Below are positions 1 through 5,500 of a DNA stretch of 10,385 nt, piece after piece (positions within the stretch are counted from its first letter, which is position 1; each line of letters begins with the position of its first letter). This stretch comes from DASTGO01 sp035719045 (lineage in GTDB: Bacteria > Actinomycetota > Actinomycetes > Actinomycetales > Kineosporiaceae), in assembly GCA_035719045.1 (NCBI GenBank), contig DASTGO010000393.1:1-10385 (forward strand), given 5' to 3'. The notes beneath the pieces were generated by a model. That model saw nothing but the letters and a program-made list of their open reading frames with translations. It searched no databases and had not been told where the DNA came from. Both the position numbers and the translations under genes were made by a program.

Positions 1-910
1 CGCGCTGACCTCGTTCGGCGCCGGCCCGGCCGCCGCGACGGTCCGGGCGGTGGAGGTGGCGCCCAGCGCTCTCGCCCTGCAGCAGGCCCTTCCCGGTCCC
101 GGAGACCGGCTGTCCACCCCGCCGTCCCAGGTGTCCCTGACCTTCGACCAGGCCCTGAAGTCCGCCGACCTCACGGTCAGCGGCCCGGCCGGGGACGCGA
201 CCAGCGGCAGCGCGGTGATCTCCGGCAGCACCATCACCCAGCGGCTGGTCACGGGCCTCCCCGCGGGCGTCTACACCGTCACCTACACCGCCCACGGCAC
301 CGGCAGACCTGCCGGCAGCAGCTACCGCTTCACCCTGGCCGCGGCCTCCTCGTCACCGACCCCGACCACGCCGTCGGTCACGTACTCCCCGGGCGGCTCC
401 GCCACGGGATCGGCTGCCACGCAGGCCGGCGTGGGCACGTCCGGCGCCGCGGCCACGGTCGTCCCGTCCTCGACCTCCGCCGGGCTCTCCTCGACCGGGC
501 CACGCGCGTCCACCGCGACCACCCACGAACGGAACACGCCGACCGTCACCGGGTCCGTGACGGACACGCCCTCCGGTTCGGCGACGGCCCGGATCGCCCC
601 GGACGAGCCGGAGGCCGCCCACGAGATCAAGGCGATCGCGGCCGCGTCCAACACGATCGGCGCCTGGCTGATCGGGATCGCGGTACTGCTGCAGGCCGGG
701 GCGTCGCTGTGGGGGCTGTGGAAGTGGCGCAACACCCCGGCCCCGGCCCACCGCGCCGACGAACTGGACGAGGACGACCTGCTCGTCACCGACCTGCACC
801 TCGCCGCGAGCCTGGCCAACCGTCCGTGGACCGGAGAGTTCCCGCTCCCGCGCAACGATCCCGACGGCCGCTTCCCGGCGATCCCACCCCGCCGCCCGCC
901 GAGCGCCTGA
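1..910 (+). CDS. CopC-like domain protein with C-terminal membrane anchor (5' end missing)
   Basis: The reading frame is open from base 2 to the TGA at 908-910 (302 visible residues), so the start lies left of the window; the GTG at 50 falls inside the domain and is unlikely to be the start. The first residues (ALTSFGAGPAAATVRA) look like the end of a signal peptide. Residues ~17-110 match the CopC/YobA beta-sandwich: GDRLSTPPSQVSLTFDQAL, then PAGVYTVTYTA and GSSYRFTL. A Ser/Thr/Ala/Pro-rich linker follows (~111-200), then one hydrophobic helix (~219-240, starting TIGAWLIGIAVLLQ) and a ~60-residue cytoplasmic tail with an acidic patch (ADELDEDD) and a Pro/Arg-rich end. So it is probably an exported domain on a stalk, anchored by one helix. 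CopC proteins bind periplasmic copper. Here the N-terminal His is absent and the usual DGHP motif reads TGRP, so copper binding is doubtful. Fold assignment is fairly confident; function is open. Confidence 0.75.
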   Translation, partial: ALTSFGAGPAAATVRAVEVAPSALALQQALPGPGDRLSTPPSQVSLTFDQALKSADLTVSGPAGDATSGSAVISGSTITQRLVTGLPAGVYTVTYTAHGTGRPAGSSYRFTLAAASSSPTPTTPSVTYSPGGSATGSAATQAGVGTSGAAATVVPSSTSAGLSSTGPRASTATTHERNTPTVTGSVTDTPSGSATARIAPDEPEAAHEIKAIAAASNTIGAWLIGIAVLLQAGASLWGLWKWRNTPAPAHRADELDEDDLLVTDLHLAASLANRPWTGEFPLPRNDPDGRFPAIPPRRPPSA

Positions 911-959
911 CCGGCCCTGACGCCGACCGGACACCCGACGACCGGGCACCCGACGACGA

Positions 960-992
960 GCGCCGTGCCACCGGATCACGGCGGCACGGCGC
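960..992. terminator. G+C-rich hairpin after the CopC-like gene
   Basis: A perfect 10-bp inverted repeat (960-969 with 983-992, GCGCCGTGCC / GGCACGGCGC) encloses a 13-base loop, 50 bases past the stop of the CopC-like gene. No T-run follows on the plus strand, as is common for actinobacterial terminators. It lies between two convergent genes, so it could act on either transcript. Terminator function is inferred from position and structure. Confidence 0.4.
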
Positions 993-1016
993 GGGTCGAC
1001 CGGGCGGGGCGCCGGG

Positions 1017-1047
1017 CCCGGACCGACCGGTTCAGGGTCGGTCCGGG
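1017..1047. terminator. 12-bp stem hairpin between convergent genes, likely terminator
   Basis: A perfect 12-bp inverted repeat (1017-1028 CCCGGACCGACC with 1036-1047 GGTCGGTCCGGG) has a 7-base loop. It starts 15 bases past the icd stop on the minus strand and ~107 bases past the CopC-like stop on the plus strand. The stem is strong and symmetrical, so it can form in either transcript and is the best candidate for a shared bidirectional terminator. No U-tract is present on either side, so intrinsic termination would be of the actinobacterial, U-poor kind. Confidence 0.55.
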
Positions 1048-1061
1048 TCAGCCGGCCGGGC

Positions 1062-2279
1062 TCAGGCGCTGGCGGCCTGCAGGCCCTCGTCGAGCGCGGC
1101 GAGGAAGTCCTCGGTGGTCAGCCACGGCTGCTCCGGGCCCACCAGCAGCGCGAGGTCCTTGGTCATCTTCCCGGACTCGACCGTCTGCACGCAGACCCGC
1201 TCGAGGGTCTGCGCGAACCCGATCACCTCGGGGGTGCCGTCCAGCTTGCCGCGGTGCTTCAGGCCGCCGGTCCAGGCGTAGATGGACGCGATGGGGTTGG
1301 TCGAGGTCGGCTTGCCCTGCTGGTGCTGCCGGTAGTGCCGGGTGACGGTGCCGTGGGCGGCCTCCGCCTCGACGGTCCTGCCGTCCGGGGTCATCAGAAC
1401 GCTGGTCATCAGGCCGAGGGAGCCGAAGCCCTGGGCCACGGTGTCGGACTGCACGTCGCCGTCGTAGTTCTTGCACGCCCAGACGTAGCCGCCCTCCCAC
1501 TTCATCGCGGCGGCCACCATGTCGTCGATGAGCCGGTGCTCATACGTCAGCCCGGCGGCGGCGAACTGGTCCTTGAACTCCTTCTCGAAGACCTCGGCGA
1601 AGATGTCCTTGAAGGCGCCGTCGTAGGCCTTGAGGATCGTGTTCTTGGTCGACAGGTACACCGGGTAGCCCCGCTGCAGCCCGTAGGAGAACGAGGCGCG
1701 GGCGAAGTCGGCGATCGACTTGTTGAAGTTGTACATGCCCATCGCCACCCCGCCGTCCGGGCCGTAGTTGGCCACGACGTGCTGGATCGGCTCGGAGCCG
1801 TCCTCCGGGGTGAACGTGATCGTGACCTGGCCGGCGCCGGGGACCTTGAAGTTGGTCGCCTTGTACTGGTCGCCGTGGGCGTGCCGGCCGATGACGATCG
1901 GCTTGGTCCAGCCGGGGACCAGCCGCGGGATGTTGCTGATGATGATCGGCTCACGGAACACCACGCCGCCGAGGATGTTGCGGATCGTCCCGTTCGGGGA
2001 CACCCACATCTTCTTCAGACCGAACTCCTCGACCCGGGCCTCGTCGGGGGTGATGGTGGCGCACTTGACGCCGACGCCGTGCTCCTTGATGGCGTTCGCC
2101 GCGTCGACGGTCACCTGGTCGTCGGTGGCGTCACGGTGCTGGATCGACAGGTCGTAGTAGCGCAGGTCGACGTCGAGGTACGGGTGGATGAGGCGGTCCT
2201 TGATGAACTGCCAGATGATCCGCGTCATCTCGTCGCCGTCGAGTTCGACGACCGGACCGGCAACCTTGATCTTCGCCAC
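1062..2279 (-). CDS. icd: NADP-dependent isocitrate dehydrogenase (eukaryote-like type)
   Basis: Encodes cytosolic isocitrate dehydrogenase (EC 1.1.1.42), the TCA-cycle enzyme that oxidatively decarboxylates isocitrate to 2-oxoglutarate and makes NADPH. The 405-residue protein is full length for the homodimeric eukaryote-like class and is nearly colinear with human IDH1. Substrate-binding residues fall at the same numbers: S94 in SPNGTIRN, R100, R109 in FREP and R132 in GRHAHGDQY. Also present are the STKNTILKAYDGAFKDIF segment, the metal-binding region (EHRLIDDMVA, CKNYDGDVQSD) and the NADP-site motif AAHGTVTRHYR. The GTG at 2279 is chosen as start because it gives the usual MAKIKV N-terminus and lies 5 bases after AAGAGGAG; the upstream GTG at 2285 overlaps that ribosome site. 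The gene stands alone, divergent from the giant kinase gene and convergent with the CopC-like gene. A palindrome 20 bases upstream suggests transcriptional control. No missing residues seen. Confidence 0.97.
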   Translation of the reverse strand: MAKIKVAGPVVELDGDEMTRIIWQFIKDRLIHPYLDVDLRYYDLSIQHRDATDDQVTVDAANAIKEHGVGVKCATITPDEARVEEFGLKKMWVSPNGTIRNILGGVVFREPIIISNIPRLVPGWTKPIVIGRHAHGDQYKATNFKVPGAGQVTITFTPEDGSEPIQHVVANYGPDGGVAMGMYNFNKSIADFARASFSYGLQRGYPVYLSTKNTILKAYDGAFKDIFAEVFEKEFKDQFAAAGLTYEHRLIDDMVAAAMKWEGGYVWACKNYDGDVQSDTVAQGFGSLGLMTSVLMTPDGRTVEAEAAHGTVTRHYRQHQQGKPTSTNPIASIYAWTGGLKHRGKLDGTPEVIGFAQTLERVCVQTVESGKMTKDLALLVGPEQPWLTTEDFLAALDEGLQAASA

Positions 2280-2284
2280 GAGCA

Positions 2285-2292
2285 CTCCTCTT
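2285..2292 (-). promoter_or_regulatory. Ribosome binding site of icd, decides the start
   Basis: On the minus strand AAGAGGAG is followed by 5 bases and then GTG at 2279. The alternative GTG at 2285 shares its first base with the last G of this site, leaving no spacing. This places the icd start at 2279, in agreement with the conserved MAKIKV N-terminus. Confidence 0.7.
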
Positions 2293-2296
2293 CGAC

Positions 2297-2314
2297 TGTC
2301 TTGACGTCAAGATA
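2297..2314. promoter_or_regulatory. Operator-like palindrome upstream of icd
   Basis: TCTTGACGTCAAGA (2299-2312) is a perfect 14-bp palindrome. Extending by two bases on each side adds one mismatched and one matched pair, giving an 18-bp site with 16 paired positions. It sits 20 bases before the icd start and ~210 bases before the kinase gene. On the minus strand the flank reads TATCTT (2309-2314), which fits a -10 element (TANNNT); I see no convincing -35. If that -10 is real, the palindrome covers the -10 and start site, the usual place for a repressor. The symmetry suggests a dimeric helix-turn-helix regulator; I cannot name it. TTGACG on the plus strand could alternatively be a -35 for the kinase gene, but no good -10 follows. 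Confidence 0.5.
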
Positions 2315-2514
2315 CCGGATGACGGTCCCCTCGGCCCGTGGCGGACGCCACCACCGTCCCTCCGGCGCCCCGCCGCAGCGGCGCCTCGCGCAGCCTAATC
2401 GCGGACTCCGGGCCTGACGTGACGGCGGGCCCGCAGACAGGGGCTGGCCTGCGACACCGGGCCGGGCAGCACGCCGGGACCAGGCACTTCAGCCTCGGGC
2501 ACGGTCGGCCGAAC

Positions 2515-2522
2515 AGAGGAAG
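2515..2522 (+). promoter_or_regulatory. Purine-rich ribosome site of the giant kinase gene, tight spacing
   Basis: AGAGGAAG lies directly before GTG 2523; the GAGGA core ends only 2 bases from the start codon, shorter than usual. There is no other ATG, GTG or TTG in frame between the upstream stop (2415-2417) and 2523. The next in-frame GTG (2589) is already inside the conserved kinase N-terminus. So 2523 is the only workable start despite the poor spacing, and translation initiation may be weak. Confidence 0.45.
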
Positions 2523-5500
2523 GTGGCCCAGCCCAGGCATCCCGGCGGCCCTGGGGCGCCGCCGGACCAGGGCAGCGGGGACTACGTCGTGCTGCACGAG
2601 AGCGCCCGCACCCGCGTGGTGCGCCTGCGCAGCCGCCGGGAGGCCGCCGACCGGGCGGGCGTGATCTGGAAGGAACCGCTCGGCCCGGCCGCGGTCCAGC
2701 GGCAGCAGCACGAACTGGAGATCCTGCAACGCCTGGCGCATGTGCCGGGGGTCCCCCGGGTGGTCCAGGCCAGCGGCGGCGGCAGCGGCTTCGCCCTGCG
2801 GGACGACGGAGGCCGCCCGCTCAGCGCCGTCCTCGCCGACCCCCCTCGCGACGGCCGCGGAGTGACCGACCGCCACCAACTCGTGGACATGGTCGCGATG
2901 CTGGCACGGCTGGCCGCAGTGCTGGTCGACGTGCACGCCGCCGGGGTGATCCACGAGGACGTCAACCCGGCCAACATCCTGCTCCGCCCGCCGGACGACG
3001 CGCCGGTGCTGATCGACTGGGATCTGGCCACCACGTTCCTGGAAGAGCTCCCGGCGTTCACCCACGTGAACCAGATCGCCGGCACCCTGGCCTACCTGGC
3101 GCCGGAGCAGACCGGGCGCACCGGCTACGGCATCGACCCCCGCACCGACCTCTACGGGCTGGGCGCCACCGCCTACGAGTGCTGCACCGGAGCGCCCCCG
3201 TTCGGGGACCGCGACCCGCTCTCGCTGGTCCACGACCACCTGGCCCGGGTGCCCGTGCGGGTCGACACGGTGAACCCCCTGGTGCCCCCGGCCCTGGCCG
3301 CCGTCGTCGCCCGCCTGCTGGAGAAGGACCCCGACCGCCGCTACCAGAGCGCAGCCGGCCTGCTGCACGATCTGCGCCGGATCCTCGACGAACTGCGCGC
3401 GGGCGGGGACCCGGACTTCGCGCCGGGGCAACGGGATGTGCCACGGCGGCTCGGCGGGCCCTCACGGCTGGCCGGTCGCGAGCGCGAGATCGGCTGTCTG
3501 CAGGACGCCTTCGAGGAGTCGCTGCGGTCGTCGGGCGGCCTGCTGCTGGTCAGCGGACCGGCCGGGGTCGGCAAGACCTCCCTGGCCGAGGAGCTGCGCC
3601 CGGCGGTCACCGCCCGCGGCGGCTGGTTCGTCCGGGGGAAGTTCGACCAGTACCGGCAGGACGGCACCGGTGACGCGGTGGTCCAGGCGATGGAACACCT
3701 CGCCCGGCTGCTGCTGGCCGAGCCCGAGACACTGCTGCGCACCCTGCGGGAACGGGTCCTCCCCCGGCTCGGCGACGACGTGCGCCTCCTGGTCGGGATG
3801 GTCCCGGGGCTGGCCGCCGTCCTCGGGGTGTCCGGGTCCGAGGAGCCCGGCGACCGGGAGACCGACCCGCGGAAGTTCAGCGCCCGCCTGCTCCGGGCCG
3901 CCCGGCACCTGGTGCAGGCGGTCGCCTCCCCGGACCGACCGGTGGTGATGTTCCTCGACGACCTGCAGTGGGCCGGTGACCTGCCCGTCTCGTTCCTCGA
4001 CGCGATGGTCACCGCCGGGGCGCTGCCGGGCTTCCTGCTGATCGCCGCCTACCGGGACGGTGACATCGACGCCGGGCATCCGCTGCAGGGGATGTTCGGA
4101 CGCTGGAACCGCCTCGGCCGGGAACCGCGGACCCTCGCGCTGGGTGACCTGCCGGCACCGGCGGTGCGGGTGCTGCTGGCCGAGATGCTCGGGCTCGACC
4201 CCGCCACGCCCAGGACCGCAGAACTCGCCGAGGCCTTCGACGGCCGCACCCACGGCAATCCCTTGGAGGTCGTCGAGCTGGTCAACGAGCTGCACCGGGA
4301 GGGACTGCTCGACGCCGGCGAGAGCGGGTGGACCTGGGACACCGCGGCGGTCACCCGCTACGTCGCCGCCGTCGGTGACCGGACCCGGATGCTCGCCTCG
4401 CGGATCGAGGCGCTGCCCGCGGCTTCGGCCACCGTCATCGACGTCCTGGCCTGCCTCGGCGGCGAGGTACGCCTGGAGTTGCTGGAGCAGCTGTGTGACC
4501 TGGGGCCCACCGTCCTCACCGACGCCCTGCAGCCGTGCCTGTCCGCCGGGCTGCTGGTCGCCGTCCAGGACGGGCCCGCCGCGGTCGCGGTGCGGTTCCG
4601 CCACGACCGCGTGCGCGAGGGTGCCTACACGCGCCTGTCCCCGGACGCCCGGCGCCGCCGGCACCTGGACCTCGCCCGCCAGCTGTACGCCCACCCGGAC
4701 ACCCGGGCCCGGGCCGCCGAGCACTACCTGGCGGCGTCGACGCAGGTGAGCTCCCCGCAGGAGCGGGTCCGGGTGGCATCCCTGCTCGGATCCACCGCGA
4801 CGACGATCCGCCTGGTCAACCAGGTCAGCGCGGAGCGCTTCGTGACCGCCGCACGGGGCTTGGTCGCCGGCCTGGAGACTCCCGCAGCCCGGGCCCTGAC
4901 GACCCGGCTGATGGTCGAACACCATGCCGCCCTGTTCAACCTGGCCCGTTTCGACGACGCCGACGCGCTCTACCACGAACTGGAACAGCGGGGGCTGGAG
5001 CCGGTCGCCCTCGCAGCAGCGGCCGGTGTCCAGGTGGTCAGCCTCAACCACCGGGGACGCCCGGCGGAGGCGGTGGCGCTGGCCGTCGCCCTGCTGTCCG
5101 AGATCGGGTTCCCGCCGCCCGCGCAGGAGGAGCTGGACGCCGTCAACCGGGCCGGCCTGGCCACCCTGGACGCCTGGGTGGCCGCAGGACCGCAGCCCGG
5201 CGAGCTGGACCGGCCGGAGGTGAGCGACCCGCGGATCCGGGCGGCCGCCGTGCTGATCGAACGGGCCGTCCCCGCCGCCTGGTACGTCAACCACCCGCTG
5301 ATGCCGTGGCTGATGTTCCTCACCCACCGGCTGTGGGTCGAGTACGGTCCCTGCCCGAGCCTGCTCTCGTGCTTCGGCGGGGTCGGGATGACCGGCGTCA
5401 ACCTGCGCGGCGACTACGGGCTCGGCTATGCGGTGAACCGCCGCGTCCTCGCCGTCGGGCAGGCGCGTGACTGGGAGCCGGACACCTCGCAACTGCTCAA

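Noticed and set aside
709..1281. 190-codon plus-strand frame crossing the end of the CopC-like gene into icd
   Set aside because: Overlaps two supported genes in other frames, crosses two hairpins and shows no domain pattern.
2301..2329. TTGACG as a -35 element of a promoter for the giant kinase gene
   Set aside because: At 17 bases' spacing the -10 position reads GGTCCC, which is not a -10; the palindrome explains the TTGAC better.
1254..2417. 387-codon frame on the plus strand across icd
   Set aside because: Antisense to a highly conserved enzyme; composition rich in Val, Asp, Gly and His without domain pattern.
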